Notes under the pieces: generated by a model
Database searches by the model: none
The model's input: only the letters and a program-made list of their open reading frames with translations
What the model was told of the DNA's origin: nothing
Translations under genes and position numbers: made by a program
Part shown: piece after piece, positions 54,727 through 64,000 of the stretch
Position numbering within the stretch: position 1 is the first letter of the stretch
Layout of the letters: each line of letters begins with the position of its first letter
Source of the DNA: Hyphomicrobium sp.
Lineage (GTDB): Bacteria; Pseudomonadota; Alphaproteobacteria; Rhizobiales; Hyphomicrobiaceae
Reading direction: 5' to 3'
NCBI GenBank assembly: GCA_017512425.1
Contig: JAFWGI010000002.1
Coordinates: forward strand, 1-64,000
DNA length: 64,000 bases

Positions 54727-55833
54727 TCAGGAGTTCGAGCCGCCGCCTTTGAGCGCGTCCAGCATGCTACGCACAGCCGTGATCTGTGGAGCATCGCGCG
54801 TCAAATAGTCGTGACCGGTATATCCCCACCAGTCCCAGCAACCCTGCGGATTTGAAACCGTCGTCGCGACTTCGGGAAACAGCACGATCAACTTGTTCGT
54901 GTCGGCCCACCGCGCGAAGCCGGACCCCTTGATGAATCGGTCGCCGACCGCTTGGCGGTTCTGGGCGCAACCGTGATACGCGATATGAATGCGGCAGCCA
55001 CCCGCGCGCGCGCATTGCGCCGGAACATAAACGATGCCGGTCTGCGCAAGGCCGTCCGTTGCCGGCGCTTGCCGGTAAGCGCGCTGATCGAACTCGATGT
55101 AACTGCCGGACGGCTGATTGCTCGGCGGCTGCAGCGGGCCATAGATGTGTTTCAGCAGCGCGCCTGCTTGGTCGTAATCGCAATCGACAACATACGGCTC
55201 GTCCGAGCGATCGCACGCCGCACCTTCGCTTTCGGTCACGAAGGCATGGCCGGCGGGTATCGTGTCGATAACTTCAATATTGGCGTCGGGAACGCCGAGC
55301 TTGCGGTAGAACTCTGCTGCGCGTTTTACGACCGCCGGCACGACGGTGCGATCTTCCTTGCCGGAGAACAGATAGACGCGATCGGTCACCACGTCGGCGA
55401 TCGGATCGATTTCGCCTTTAGCCGCGCGCGCCTTCGCCTTATCGGCCAGGTTCTGCGGATCGCCGACGCCCCAGGCGCTGAGCAGATCGAGCATGCAGCC
55501 GTTGACCGCTTTGCCGAGATTGAGAAACGCCGTCCCTGGACCCGGCATCTGATCGGCGAAGACGCTTTCCGAGCAGCCATAGGGTCCGCCCGCGATGATC
55601 GCTGCACCCTTAACGAGCTTCGCATGCGCCATTTCGAATTGACCGGCCATGTAGGCGCCGGAAGAAATTCCCGAGACCGACGTCGCGTCGATCACCGCGC
55701 CGAGTGCCGGCAGTGGGGGCGTCGCAATGGACTGTGTCTCGGTTCGCGGCCAATACAGAGACCAGACGACAAGCGTGAACGCGATTGCGAGCCCCCACCA
55801 GAACAGCATGGCACGGCGGAAGTTTTCCAGCAT
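54727..55833 (-). CDS. PHB-depolymerase-family esterase with N-terminal anchor
   Basis: The 368-residue protein has a membrane helix at residues 10-26 (AMLFWWGLAIAFTLVVWSLYW) and an alpha/beta-hydrolase domain with the lipase box SGISSGAYMAGQ, GGPYGCSES, CRIHIAYHGCAQNRQAVGD (oxyanion-hole histidine region) and NPQGCWDWWGY. These are features of extracellular poly(3-hydroxybutyrate) depolymerases. Several cysteine pairs suggest periplasmic location. The start at 55833 follows GCGAGGA. Native substrate may be a short polyester or another ester. Confidence 0.85.
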   Translation of the reverse strand: MLENFRRAMLFWWGLAIAFTLVVWSLYWPRTETQSIATPPLPALGAVIDATSVSGISSGAYMAGQFEMAHAKLVKGAAIIAGGPYGCSESVFADQMPGPGTAFLNLGKAVNGCMLDLLSAWGVGDPQNLADKAKARAAKGEIDPIADVVTDRVYLFSGKEDRTVVPAVVKRAAEFYRKLGVPDANIEVIDTIPAGHAFVTESEGAACDRSDEPYVVDCDYDQAGALLKHIYGPLQPPSNQPSGSYIEFDQRAYRQAPATDGLAQTGIVYVPAQCARAGGCRIHIAYHGCAQNRQAVGDRFIKGSGFARWADTNKLIVLFPEVATTVSNPQGCWDWWGYTGHDYLTRDAPQITAVRSMLDALKGGGSNS

Positions 55834-55908
55834 GGCGGCATCCTCGCACGACGATTTCGGCGGCACTTTAGGAGCCGTCCGCGGCCGCGAACATCCTACC
55901 ATTTGCCG

Positions 55909-58161
55909 CTATTTGAGGCGCACCGAAACGCGATCGACCTTACCGTTGGCGTCTATCACCGTGAATTTTGCGAACCCCGGGCCGGACGGTTGCCACGTCG
56001 TATCGCGGGCATGCGGATCGGACGTGATCGGCGCGCCATCGACCAGCCACGTCAGGGGCAATGCGCCGCCGTCGGCTTTGAGCACCAGCGGTTCTCCGTC
56101 GAGATCGGCAGATTCGATCTCGGAACGGTCCGGCGGGTACGCGATCAGCACGGATGGTTTGAGGAATGGCCCGGTCGCGGCGTCGTCGCTCGCTTCGCGC
56201 CAGCGCGCGAGCGGGGTCGGCAAATCGGCGGCTGCCGTCGTAATGGCGCCGCTCGGCGGTGACGGCAACGGCGTACGCTTGCGCGAGAGGCGATCGAAGG
56301 CGTCGAACAAGATTGGAGCGGCAGCCGTGCGTCCCATCATCCCGGGGACGCTCGTGCCGTCTGCACGGCCAACCCACACCGCGATGACATGACGGCCGTC
56401 GTAGCCGATCGCCCAGGCGTCGCGATAGCCATAGGACGTGCCGGTCTTGTAGGCGAAGCGTCCGCCCTTAGCATTGAGCGGTGGCGGCGCGTCTTTCAGG
56501 ATGTCGGTGACGTACCACGCGGCAACCGGCGACATCAGGCGATGCGCGTTGGCAATTTGCTTGACGCGCGTCGGCAGCAACGCCTTGCCGCGTTCGTCAT
56601 AGCGATGCGTCAACGCAATCGAGTCGCCGCCGCGCGCGAGGCTCGCATACAGTTGCGTCATGTCGCGCAGAGTCAGGCCCGTACCTCCGAGCGCCATCGC
56701 GAGCGTCGGCTCGGACTTGTCTGGAAAGCGCGCCGTGACACCGGCGCGGCGGAAGCGGCCGACGAGCTTTCCTGGTCCGACGCGCGCGAGCACGCGCACG
56801 GCGGGAATGTTCAGCGATTGCGAGAGTGCCTCGCGGATAGAAATTGTGCCGTGATAGCCTTCGTCGAAATTCTTCGGCGCATAATCGCCGAAGCGCACGG
56901 GCCGGTCTTCAATCAGGGTCTCGGGATGCGATAGCCCGGCTTCAAACGCCAAACCGTAAATAAACGGCTTCAAGGTCGATCCCGGCGAACGCGTCGCCGT
57001 CACCATATCGACGGCGCCTTGGCGTCCGCTTTCGAGATATCCGGCGGAGCCGACGTGCGCCAGGATTTCTCCCGTCGCATGATCGGCAACCACGATAGCC
57101 GCGGACAGCTTTTCGCCTTGGATACCGGCCTGTTCGCTGGCGAGCTTTTCGAGGCTCGCCTGCAGCTTTGCGTCGAGCGTCAGCTTGATCGTCGTTTCAG
57201 CCGGATGCGCAGCCGTTTCTGTTTCCGTCAAATGCGGCGCGAGTTTTGGAAAGGCCTGCCGCACCGAAGGCACGCGCTCGCTCTTCGCTTTCAAAGCTTC
57301 AGCGGGCGAAATGACGCCGGCTTCGACGGCGCGGTCGAGCACGCGATCACGCGCCCGCTGCGCCGCTTGCGGATTGCGATCGAGGCGGCGCACTTCCGGC
57401 GACTGCGGAAGAGCGACAAGCAACGCCGCTTCACCGATCGACAAGCGCCGCGGCTCCTTGCCGAAATACGCGATCGTTGCCGCACGCACGCCTTCGAGAT
57501 TGCCGCCGAACGGCGCCAATCTCAGGTACAGCCGCAGAATTTCGTATTTCGACAGTGCCCGTTCGAGCTGAATTGCGCGCGCCATCTGGCGCAGCTTCCC
57601 GCCAGCCGTGCGCTCATGCTTGCGCTCAAGCAGGCGCGCGACCTGCATGGTCAGCGTCGAGCCGCCCGAGACGAGGCGCTGATGCTTCGCCATCTGCACG
57701 ACGGCGCGCGCGACCGCCTGCGGGTCGACGCCGTGATGCTCGTAAAACCGTTGATCCTCGAATGCGAGCAGCATTTTCAAGTAGTGCTGGTCGACGTCTT
57801 TCGGGTCCAACGGCAGGCGCCATTGTCCATCGGGCGTCGTAAAGGCGCGCAGCAAGCGGTCTTCGCGATCAACAACGGTGACGGAAACTTCCTTCGTCGC
57901 CTCAAGCGGCAAAGGTCCAATCTCAGCGACCGTTTTGGAATAAACGCCATACGCCGCCGCACCGCCGAGAACGCTCAACCCGATCGCTGTGAGACCCAGT
58001 TTGCGAACAGAGAAGCGTTTACGCGAACGCTCCGTCTGCCCTCGGGGAGAGGGATGGGGTGAGGGGGCTGGCACGATGTCAACAGTCCCCTCATCCGGCC
58101 TACGGCCACCTTCTCCCCAAAGGGACAAGGGAAGCCGTGATATGAGCGCCCGGATTCGCAC
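55909..58161 (-). CDS. pbpC: penicillin-binding protein 1C
   Basis: This 750-residue peptidoglycan synthase has a membrane helix (LGLTAIGLSVLGGAAAYGVY), a GT51 domain (LLAFEDQRFYEHHGVDPQ, GGSTLTMQVARLLE, RKHERTAGGKLRQMARAIQLE), a transpeptidase with Ser in RSPGSTLKPFIYGLAFEAG, SQSLN and KTGTSYG, and a C-terminal PbpC (BiPBP_C) domain of about 90 residues. It starts 5 bases after the alpha-2-macroglobulin stop, the yfhM-pbpC pairing known from E. coli. Residues 9-45 derive from a dispersed repeat, so the true N-terminus is unsure. Confidence 0.93.
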   Translation of the reverse strand: MRIRALISRLPLSLWGEGGRRPDEGTVDIVPAPSPHPSPRGQTERSRKRFSVRKLGLTAIGLSVLGGAAAYGVYSKTVAEIGPLPLEATKEVSVTVVDREDRLLRAFTTPDGQWRLPLDPKDVDQHYLKMLLAFEDQRFYEHHGVDPQAVARAVVQMAKHQRLVSGGSTLTMQVARLLERKHERTAGGKLRQMARAIQLERALSKYEILRLYLRLAPFGGNLEGVRAATIAYFGKEPRRLSIGEAALLVALPQSPEVRRLDRNPQAAQRARDRVLDRAVEAGVISPAEALKAKSERVPSVRQAFPKLAPHLTETETAAHPAETTIKLTLDAKLQASLEKLASEQAGIQGEKLSAAIVVADHATGEILAHVGSAGYLESGRQGAVDMVTATRSPGSTLKPFIYGLAFEAGLSHPETLIEDRPVRFGDYAPKNFDEGYHGTISIREALSQSLNIPAVRVLARVGPGKLVGRFRRAGVTARFPDKSEPTLAMALGGTGLTLRDMTQLYASLARGGDSIALTHRYDERGKALLPTRVKQIANAHRLMSPVAAWYVTDILKDAPPPLNAKGGRFAYKTGTSYGYRDAWAIGYDGRHVIAVWVGRADGTSVPGMMGRTAAAPILFDAFDRLSRKRTPLPSPPSGAITTAAADLPTPLARWREASDDAATGPFLKPSVLIAYPPDRSEIESADLDGEPLVLKADGGALPLTWLVDGAPITSDPHARDTTWQPSGPGFAKFTVIDANGKVDRVSVRLK
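58037..58134. repeat. dispersed repeat inserted at the 5' end of pbpC
   Basis: The plus strand reads CCCTCGGGGAGAGGGATGGG (58039-58058) and GTCCCCTCATCCGGCCTACG ... CACCTTCTCCCC (about 58085-58118), matching the common intergenic repeat types CCTCTCC...GGGTGAGG and CCTCATCCGGC...CCTTCTCCC. Translated in the pbpC frame it gives SLWGEGGRRPDEG and APSPHPSPRGQ. Confidence 0.65.
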
Positions 58162-58166
58162 GCCCG

Positions 58167-61100
58167 TTACTCCTTGCTGCTGACGGTCAACGTGCCAGCC
58201 GCCGTGCGGGCGTAACGCTCAGGGCGATACATGTCTTCGACGGTCGCCGCAGGATGCACGTACTTGCCCGGTGTCACCGCGCGCACGATGTAGGCAACGG
58301 TCGCCTTCAACGCCGGTTCTTTGACGTCAACAGCAGTCGGCAACGCCGGTGCGGCTTCTTCGCCGCCCTCGCCGGACTCGTCGCTACCGTTATTCGCGGC
58401 CGCCGCCGAGAAGTTGAACGCCGCCACGAACCGGTCATCGCGGAATTCGCTATGCTCCGGCTGCGTCGCGGTCTTCAGCCATTCGATGTTTTCGATCGAG
58501 CCGCTTTCAACAAGCCGCGGATTTTCGATCTCGAAGCCCGCAGGCAAGCGATCAACGACCATCACGCGGCCGCCAGCCTCTTGCGAGGTGACTTTGAGCG
58601 CGATGACGAAGCGGTCGTTCTGCTTCACGTCGGACTTGCCGCCAGCGAGGCTCTTCAGATCGACCGGCTTGCCATCGAGCGTGAAGGCTTGCCGTTCAAT
58701 CGTGAAGCCTTTCGAGATGGCCGGTTCCGGCGTCAAAGCCGCGCCGATGACAGAGACAACCGCGTCAATCGCCGCATCGCCGTCGTTCGTCACGCTCAAG
58801 CCGCCAGCTTTCAACTGCGCCGGCGTCAGTCCGCGCATAACTGGGCCGTCGACAGGCTGACCATCGACGTTCAGCTTTGCGCCCTTCACCTCGTCGTTCA
58901 GCGCCTTTGCCGCCAGCAGCATCCAGGCTTGTTCCTGCGTCGAAGTATAGCTGCGTGTTTCGTAGGCTTTCGCGATGACCGTCGCGAGCTTGGGCTTCTC
59001 GGCTTGCGCGATGCCGTTCTCCGACGCGAGCGTCAGAAGAGCCGCGCCATCGCGCAACGTCGAGCCGTAGTCGCTGCGATAACCGCTGTCCGGCGTCGCG
59101 TCACCCATCGCGGCCAGGGCCGTTCCGAACGCGCGTTCGGCACGTTCCTTGTCACCCATCATCGCCAGCGCGGCGCCGACCTGTGCTTTGGCAAGCGGCG
59201 TCGAGAACCGGTCTATGCGCGTATCGGAATAGTAGCGCAGCTCGCCGATCGGCGCCCGGCCGTTGCGGGCCAGAACGTAGAGCGCGTAGGCGCGATCTTC
59301 GCCGCCCTTCTCGAAGTCTTCGGCGTAGCTGATGAAGTTCTGCAGCCGGTCCAGCGCGCGGTTGAAGCCTTCTTTCGGCACGTCGGTGCCGGTTTCCTTC
59401 GCACGCGTCAGGAAGTCGGTCACATAGGCCGTCAGCCACAAGTCGGCGGTCGACGGACCCCAGACACCGAATGCGCCGGAGCTATCCTGCATTTCAAAGA
59501 CGCGATTGACGGCCTTCTGAATGCGCTCCTTCAGCGCCTTGTCTTCGGCGATACCGATCTGCGCGGCGACGGCGTTGGCGTAAACCAGCGGCATCGCGCG
59601 CGACACGGTCTGCTCGGCGCAACCGTACGGATAGCGGTCAAGCTGCGTCAGCAGGCTCGGCACGTCGAGGCGTGCTGCCGGGCCAACCGACAGGTTGATG
59701 CGCGTCCGCGACGGGATCAGATCCTGGATCAGGTCGCTCGTCAGCGAGAGCTTGCCGCCCTTGCCTTTGAGCGACGAGATCGTCGTCCGCTTGATGTCGC
59801 CAGCGGGCGGCAGCACGTCGAACGTCATCTCGCGTTTGATCAGGATGTCGTTCGGTCCCGAAACGGCAACCTTGAGCGTCACCGAACCGACGTCCTTCGG
59901 CTTGTAGGCAATGCGTTCCGATTTGCGTTCGCCGGTCTTGAGGTCGGCGGACTTGTCGGCGATCGTGACGAGCTTTTCGTTCGTCGCGTCGCCAAACTTT
60001 TCGCTCAGCGCGATTTTGTACGGTGCTGCCGGTCCTTCGATATTGTGCACGTCGAAGCCAAGCTGCACCTCGTCGCCGAGCGTCAGGAAGCGCGGTACGG
60101 CAACCGTCAGCGCAACCGCGTCACGCACGATCAAGTCGCTGGACGTATGACCAACCTTGTCGGCGCTCCAGGCAACTGCCATCACACGGACGGTGCCGTT
60201 GAAGTCCGGCAGGTCGAAGTCAACCTTGGCCGTGCCGTCGGCGCCGATCTTCACGATGCCGGAATAGAGCGAGACGACCGTTTCGACCGTCGGATTGCCC
60301 TGCATCGCCGGGCCGGAGCCGTCGCCGCCCGATTTCAGCTTGCCACGGTCGGCGCGCATGCCGTCGATCAGGCGGCCGTAGAAGTCGCGGATTTCAAACG
60401 ACAGCTTCTGCTGGGCGTTGAACCAGTCTTCCGGCGCCGGTGTCTCGTACTTCGTCAGATTGAGGATGCCGAGATCGACCGCCGCGACGACGACGCGCGC
60501 GTCTTCGCCAGCAGCAATGCCGTCGATCTTAACCGGGACGGTGATCGACGAAGCCGACTTGACCTTCTCCGGCAGCGTCAGCGCAACCTTCAACTCGCGC
60601 GCCGATTGATCGAGCGCCAGCCACTTGATGCCAATCGCGCGGTTCGGCATGCGTTTCGCGACTTCGTCCATCGGACGATAGAGCATGACCGCCACATAGG
60701 CGCCCGGGCCCCAGTCGCTGCCGACCGTCACGGGCACTTCGCCGCCGCCTTTGGGCACGTCGACTTCCTGCGTGTCGTGCAGGCTTGTGCCGAGGATCGA
60801 GATCAGCGCCTTTCCACCGAGCTTCGACGCGATGCGCAGCTTTGCGGTGTCGCCTGCCTTATACGTTTCCTTGTCCAGCGCGACGTCGAGCTGTTCCGGG
60901 CTATCGACATCTTCGCCGGACGTGTACCAGCCAGACGAGAAGATGTAGCTCGACGCCGGAGCATTCGGCTCGGCTAGCGTCACGTCCAGGCGATACCGGC
61001 CCCAGTCGAGCTTCTGCGAAAGTTTCGCGGGCGCATCAGCGAGCGTCGCCAGCGTGCCGTTGCCGATCTTGCGCTTGGTCGTGACGGCTTCGTAGGTCCA

Positions 61101-63503
61101 GTTGCCGTCGCGGCGGTACCACTGCCAGTTCGTATCGAGGCGCGTCAGCGTCCACACGACCTTGTCCGAGGCGACCTGCTTGTTGGCGGCATCGAGCAAC
61201 ACGATGTCGAAGCCGGCATCCGCGCCTTCCTGCACCGTGCGCTCGAAGAGCGGCTTGATGCCGATGCGCGGCTGCTTCAGATCGACCGGCAGCGTGATCT
61301 TGCGTTCGATCGTCCGGCCGCCGGTTTCGCGGAGTTTGACGAGAATGTCGGCTTCAAGCGGGCGCGCGGTGTTCTGGATCGCGGGCAACGTCACGGGAAT
61401 AGCGGCTTTGCCATCGGCATCTGTGATCAAGTTCGATTCAAGCGGCTGGCGCACCGGATTGACGAATTCGTCCGACGGGCCGAATTGATAACCCGCGAAG
61501 CCCGGAATGTCCTTGTTTGCGAGGCGCACGACGATCTCGCCTTCAAGCCCGAGGTTCGCGGCAGGCGGGCCATAGAGATAGCGGCCGTCGGCGTTGATCG
61601 TCGCGCGGTCTTCCGGCGAAATCGCCGGCTCAACAGCCGCGAGTTTCATATCGAGCCGTTCCGGCACGAAATCTTCGACGAGGAAAGCGCGTTCGGCGAT
61701 CGCCGGTTCTTTCGGGTCGGTGTGCAGCCAGACGCGCCACGTGCCGGTCTGTGCGGTCTTGGCGAGCGGCAGCGTCAACGAACGGCCGCCAAGGCCTTGA
61801 TCGTTCATGATCGAGCGCTGCTGTTCGACGCCATCGGGGCGCGTCACGATCAGCGTCATCGGCACGCTCGAGGCTTTCCCCTGGCGGTCGCGGACAAGCG
61901 CGGTCAGGTTGACCTCATCGCCCGCGCGATAGACGCCGCGCTCGCTATAGATGTACGCATCGATCGGACCGGATGCGTCGCGGCCTTTGACGCCGCGGTC
62001 GGACAGATCGAAGGCATTGAGCAACAGATCGAGGAACGCGTATTCGACTTCGCCTTTTTCGGCGACGAGCACGGCCGGCGCCAATCCGCCTTCGCCCTTG
62101 GCGATGGCCGCGTCAAACTTGGCGTAGCCCTTTGCATCCGTCTCAGCGGTCGCGAGCACTTCGTTGTTGCGCGCGATCAGCTTGACTTTGGCGTTCGCTA
62201 TCGACGTTGCGTCCGCCAGCGAACGCACGAAGGCGTGCACGCCGTCGCTGCCGGAAAATGCGGTCAAGCCGAGATCGGAGACGATGAACCACTGCGTCGC
62301 GCGCTGGCCGTCGTCGCCCTTCTGCTTTTCGGTCGGCTTGGCGATCATGACGTAGGTGCCGGCTTCAAGCTTGCCGGTCGCATCCGTCACGGGGATCGCG
62401 GTCGTCACTTCCTCGTTGATCTTGGCGGCGATGTCCATTTCGCCCGAGTAGACCTTGATGCCCGAGCGGTCGCGAATGTTATCGATCTCGTAGTCGGACA
62501 GCTGCCGCTGGAAATCACCCGACTGCAGCGTCGCGGCGAGATTGCGGTCGCCGATGCGGAAGACATCGACGGCGATCTTCTGCGTGTTCGTCGTGACGAC
62601 CGGAATGCCCTGTTGGCCGCGGCTCGGCAAAACGTAAGCCTTGCCCGTGAAGCGCACGAGCGCCGAACGATCCGGCATATAGATCGCGAGATCGGAGGCC
62701 TTGTTCAAGTTTTCGCCGATGTCGGATGGCAAACCGGCGCGCATCTGGATTTGATAGCGCTCGCCATGCTTCAAGCCTTCGACACAGAGTTGCTTGCCTT
62801 CCTGCGTGAGCGACTGCGGGTCTTTGCCGTCGACCGAGACGAATTTGGCGACGTCGACTTCCTTGCGCGACAGGTCTTCCGAGAACTGCAGGCAGACGCG
62901 CGGCGGCGTCGCTTCGTTGTCGACGCGGTAATCCATCATGCGGAAGCCGTGCTCTGCGCGTAGCTTGTCGTAGGCTTCGCGTGCGGGCTGGTTGTCGGCG
63001 ACTTCAAAGCTCATGCGCAGCGCATCGATGGCCGGGCGCCAGTATGAGCGGCGTTCGAGTGCTTGGCCGAGTACGAAAAGGGCTTTCGATTTCTGCGCCG
63101 CGTCCGTCGCGCGTTCATAGCCGCGATAGGCAGCACCCGACGCGTGCACCGGCAAGTCATAGCGTTCGGCCTTTTCAGGGTCTGGCTTGATCGCGAGCAG
63201 CGCTTCTGCGAGGCGCGTCCAGGCGGCGCCGTCCTTGTCGTCGCTGGCGACGACATTAGCGAGATAACGTGAAGCCGCCCGCGCGTCGGTTGCAAAAACC
63301 TTCTCGGCTTCGGCTTTGAGTGCGACGGGCGCCTTGCCGTCCGAGCGCCAGTTGGATTTCAAGAAGGCCGCATAGCGTTTGGCGTCGGCGGCAACGCCTT
63401 GATGCGAAAATCCGGGGTCCGCTGCAATTGCGGGCGCGAGAGCTCCGAGCGTCACGCTTGCGATCATGGTCGTGATCAGGGCGAGGCGGGCGAAAAAGGA
63501 CAT
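58167..63503 (-). CDS. bacterial alpha-2-macroglobulin family protein
   Basis: The 1778-residue periplasmic protein traps proteases and protects the envelope. It has a signal peptide (MSFFARLALITTMIASVTLG, cleavage near AIA-ADP), no lipobox, several macroglobulin-like beta domains, a bait-like region, and the thioester motif YPYGCAEQT with Cys1295 followed by EQ. After the thioester comes the alpha-alpha barrel (DLWLTAYVTDFLTRAKETG) and a C-terminal domain with FEIENPRLVESGSIENIEW. Start chosen at the signal peptide. Coupled to pbpC, whose product repairs cell wall: a defence-and-repair pairing. It lacks the lipoprotein anchor of E. coli YfhM. Confidence 0.94.
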   Translation of the reverse strand: MSFFARLALITTMIASVTLGALAPAIAADPGFSHQGVAADAKRYAAFLKSNWRSDGKAPVALKAEAEKVFATDARAASRYLANVVASDDKDGAAWTRLAEALLAIKPDPEKAERYDLPVHASGAAYRGYERATDAAQKSKALFVLGQALERRSYWRPAIDALRMSFEVADNQPAREAYDKLRAEHGFRMMDYRVDNEATPPRVCLQFSEDLSRKEVDVAKFVSVDGKDPQSLTQEGKQLCVEGLKHGERYQIQMRAGLPSDIGENLNKASDLAIYMPDRSALVRFTGKAYVLPSRGQQGIPVVTTNTQKIAVDVFRIGDRNLAATLQSGDFQRQLSDYEIDNIRDRSGIKVYSGEMDIAAKINEEVTTAIPVTDATGKLEAGTYVMIAKPTEKQKGDDGQRATQWFIVSDLGLTAFSGSDGVHAFVRSLADATSIANAKVKLIARNNEVLATAETDAKGYAKFDAAIAKGEGGLAPAVLVAEKGEVEYAFLDLLLNAFDLSDRGVKGRDASGPIDAYIYSERGVYRAGDEVNLTALVRDRQGKASSVPMTLIVTRPDGVEQQRSIMNDQGLGGRSLTLPLAKTAQTGTWRVWLHTDPKEPAIAERAFLVEDFVPERLDMKLAAVEPAISPEDRATINADGRYLYGPPAANLGLEGEIVVRLANKDIPGFAGYQFGPSDEFVNPVRQPLESNLITDADGKAAIPVTLPAIQNTARPLEADILVKLRETGGRTIERKITLPVDLKQPRIGIKPLFERTVQEGADAGFDIVLLDAANKQVASDKVVWTLTRLDTNWQWYRRDGNWTYEAVTTKRKIGNGTLATLADAPAKLSQKLDWGRYRLDVTLAEPNAPASSYIFSSGWYTSGEDVDSPEQLDVALDKETYKAGDTAKLRIASKLGGKALISILGTSLHDTQEVDVPKGGGEVPVTVGSDWGPGAYVAVMLYRPMDEVAKRMPNRAIGIKWLALDQSARELKVALTLPEKVKSASSITVPVKIDGIAAGEDARVVVAAVDLGILNLTKYETPAPEDWFNAQQKLSFEIRDFYGRLIDGMRADRGKLKSGGDGSGPAMQGNPTVETVVSLYSGIVKIGADGTAKVDFDLPDFNGTVRVMAVAWSADKVGHTSSDLIVRDAVALTVAVPRFLTLGDEVQLGFDVHNIEGPAAPYKIALSEKFGDATNEKLVTIADKSADLKTGERKSERIAYKPKDVGSVTLKVAVSGPNDILIKREMTFDVLPPAGDIKRTTISSLKGKGGKLSLTSDLIQDLIPSRTRINLSVGPAARLDVPSLLTQLDRYPYGCAEQTVSRAMPLVYANAVAAQIGIAEDKALKERIQKAVNRVFEMQDSSGAFGVWGPSTADLWLTAYVTDFLTRAKETGTDVPKEGFNRALDRLQNFISYAEDFEKGGEDRAYALYVLARNGRAPIGELRYYSDTRIDRFSTPLAKAQVGAALAMMGDKERAERAFGTALAAMGDATPDSGYRSDYGSTLRDGAALLTLASENGIAQAEKPKLATVIAKAYETRSYTSTQEQAWMLLAAKALNDEVKGAKLNVDGQPVDGPVMRGLTPAQLKAGGLSVTNDGDAAIDAVVSVIGAALTPEPAISKGFTIERQAFTLDGKPVDLKSLAGGKSDVKQNDRFVIALKVTSQEAGGRVMVVDRLPAGFEIENPRLVESGSIENIEWLKTATQPEHSEFRDDRFVAAFNFSAAAANNGSDESGEGGEEAAPALPTAVDVKEPALKATVAYIVRAVTPGKYVHPAATVEDMYRPERYARTAAGTLTVSSKE

Positions 63504-63659
63504 GGCTGAAATCCTGTGACTTTGAGACCGCGCGGGAACCGCGGGCCTATCGGCAGCACTATCGAACAAGCAGTGCGCGTTGCTAAGCCCAACAGGGCGG
63601 AAGGACGGAAGCGCGGCGGCAATTGAGGAAATATCGAGCATTACCGCCACTTGCGTCCT

Positions 63660-63688
63660 TTTTCCGGCGTTGACGTCCGACCGGAAAA
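63660..63688. repeat. inverted repeat upstream of the alpha-2-macroglobulin gene
   Basis: TTTTCCGG (63660-63667) and CCGGAAAA (63681-63688) form an 8-base stem with a 13-base spacer, with no T-run, in the 289-base gap 63504-63792. It lies just beyond the next terminator and might be an operator or a second hairpin of that terminator. Confidence 0.4.
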
Positions 63689-63698
63689 TTACCACGGC

Positions 63699-63732
63699 AA
63701 AAACCCCCGGGGATAAATTCCCCGAGGGTTTC
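63699..63732 (-). terminator. intrinsic terminator for the minus-strand gene at the window end
   Basis: On the minus strand AACCCTCGGGGA pairs with TCCCCGGGGGTT around ATTTA, with one mismatch, and continues into TTTTGCC. It is about 60 bases beyond the stop of the partial gene and insulates the alpha-2-macroglobulin gene. Confidence 0.75.
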
Positions 63733-63792
63733 GATGCGTTGCGAGGTGAACTTGCGCGCCAGCCTTAACGGCGCGGATAACTCGGCCGGGCT

Positions 63793-63999
63793 TTAACGCT
63801 GCGGAACGGCGTCGCTCGTATCAACCGGCTGCTGTCCGGCCAGGATGACGTCGGCGGCAACCTTCGTCGAGACGACGCGGTTCACGGCAATCGACTTGTC
63901 CCAGAGTTTCTCGAACGAGGCGCTCGCATGCTCGGCGCTTGCGAGGTTGGCCGTGTGATACATTTCGAAAGCGTCGCGTTTTGCCGGGTCGCGGCGCAT
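63793..63999 (-). CDS. C-terminal part of an unidentified protein (runs off the window)
   Basis: The last 69 or so residues of a minus-strand gene are visible, ending ILAGQQPVDTSDAVPQR. The visible part is helical and polar (YHTANLASAEHASASFEKLWDKSI). An ATG lies exactly at the window edge, so the gene may begin there or continue outside. No family recognised. Confidence 0.5.
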   Translation of the reverse strand: MRRDPAKRDAFEMYHTANLASAEHASASFEKLWDKSIAVNRVVSTKVAADVILAGQQPVDTSDAVPQR

Positions 64000-64000
64000 G

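Noticed and set aside
58254..60977. A 907-codon plus-strand ORF opposite the alpha-2-macroglobulin gene
   Set aside because: Antisense shadow in a GC-rich gene; its product is Arg/His/Asp-rich without domains, while the minus strand encodes a complete protein.

Overview
The window is a 64 kb chromosomal segment of a GC-rich alphaproteobacterium, most likely of the order Hyphomicrobiales (Rhizobiales). Support comes from the rpsT/dnaA/dnaN/recF/gyrB block, a GcrA cell-cycle regulator, the SCO-RegB-RegA redox cluster, an MmcB-family repair protein, a double-length dCTP deaminase, a TIGR02302 protein next to lysA, and a SAM-II riboswitch ahead of metZ. The Hyphomicrobiaceae seem a reasonable guess but cannot be proved from this stretch. 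It reads as core chromosome: I see no insertion sequence, prophage, tRNA or CRISPR array.

Layout. 1-632: the 3' end of a 23S rRNA, a structured spacer, a 5S rRNA and a strong terminator. 760-7003: small stress or envelope proteins, the ubiquinone genes ubiE and ubiB on the minus strand, mutM opposite them, and two membrane proteins. 7160-15664: rpsT, a rhodanese protein, dnaA, dnaN, recF and gyrB; the 645-base gap after rpsT could hold a replication origin. 15951-23152: envelope and ion homeostasis genes (CAP-domain protein, DUF4112, methyltransferase, KefB-like antiporter, PBP1a, YgjP-like metalloprotease). 23348-26249: SCO, RegB and RegA. 26279-31107: mmcB, a LonB-like ATPase with no protease domain that overlaps a universal-stress-protein-like gene, ppk2 and gcrA. 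31613-50154: a dense amino-acid biosynthesis zone with argD-argF-hslO, metZ-apaG-argE, dapD-orf-dapE, argH-lptM and lysA, interleaved with dcd, an ArsR/SDR pair, HU and thioredoxin-like genes. 50273-64000: a TIGR02302 protein, a GST, an outer-membrane barrel protein, a PHB-depolymerase-like esterase, and an alpha-2-macroglobulin/PbpC pair.

How the parts work together. The dnaA-gyrB block supplies replication initiation, the sliding clamp, gap repair and supercoiling. The arg, dap, lys and met genes lie in several short operons rather than one cluster. The metZ operon has a clear RNA control region: a SAM-II aptamer, then an intrinsic terminator, then an eight-codon ORF whose stop overlaps the metZ start. 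The argD operon has a near-consensus promoter followed at once by an intrinsic terminator, which suggests attenuation or a short separate RNA. RegB keeps the quinone-binding and redox-cysteine motifs of true RegB/PrrB kinases.

The best candidate for something undescribed is the pair at 26910-29401. Other items worth checking are recF, which has no ATG, GTG or TTG start ahead of its conserved N-terminus; helically phased AAATC repeats upstream of HU; and a dispersed repeat that now encodes the N-terminus of PbpC. Start codons were chosen by family N-termini and ribosome-binding sites, and many are downstream of the longest possible start.
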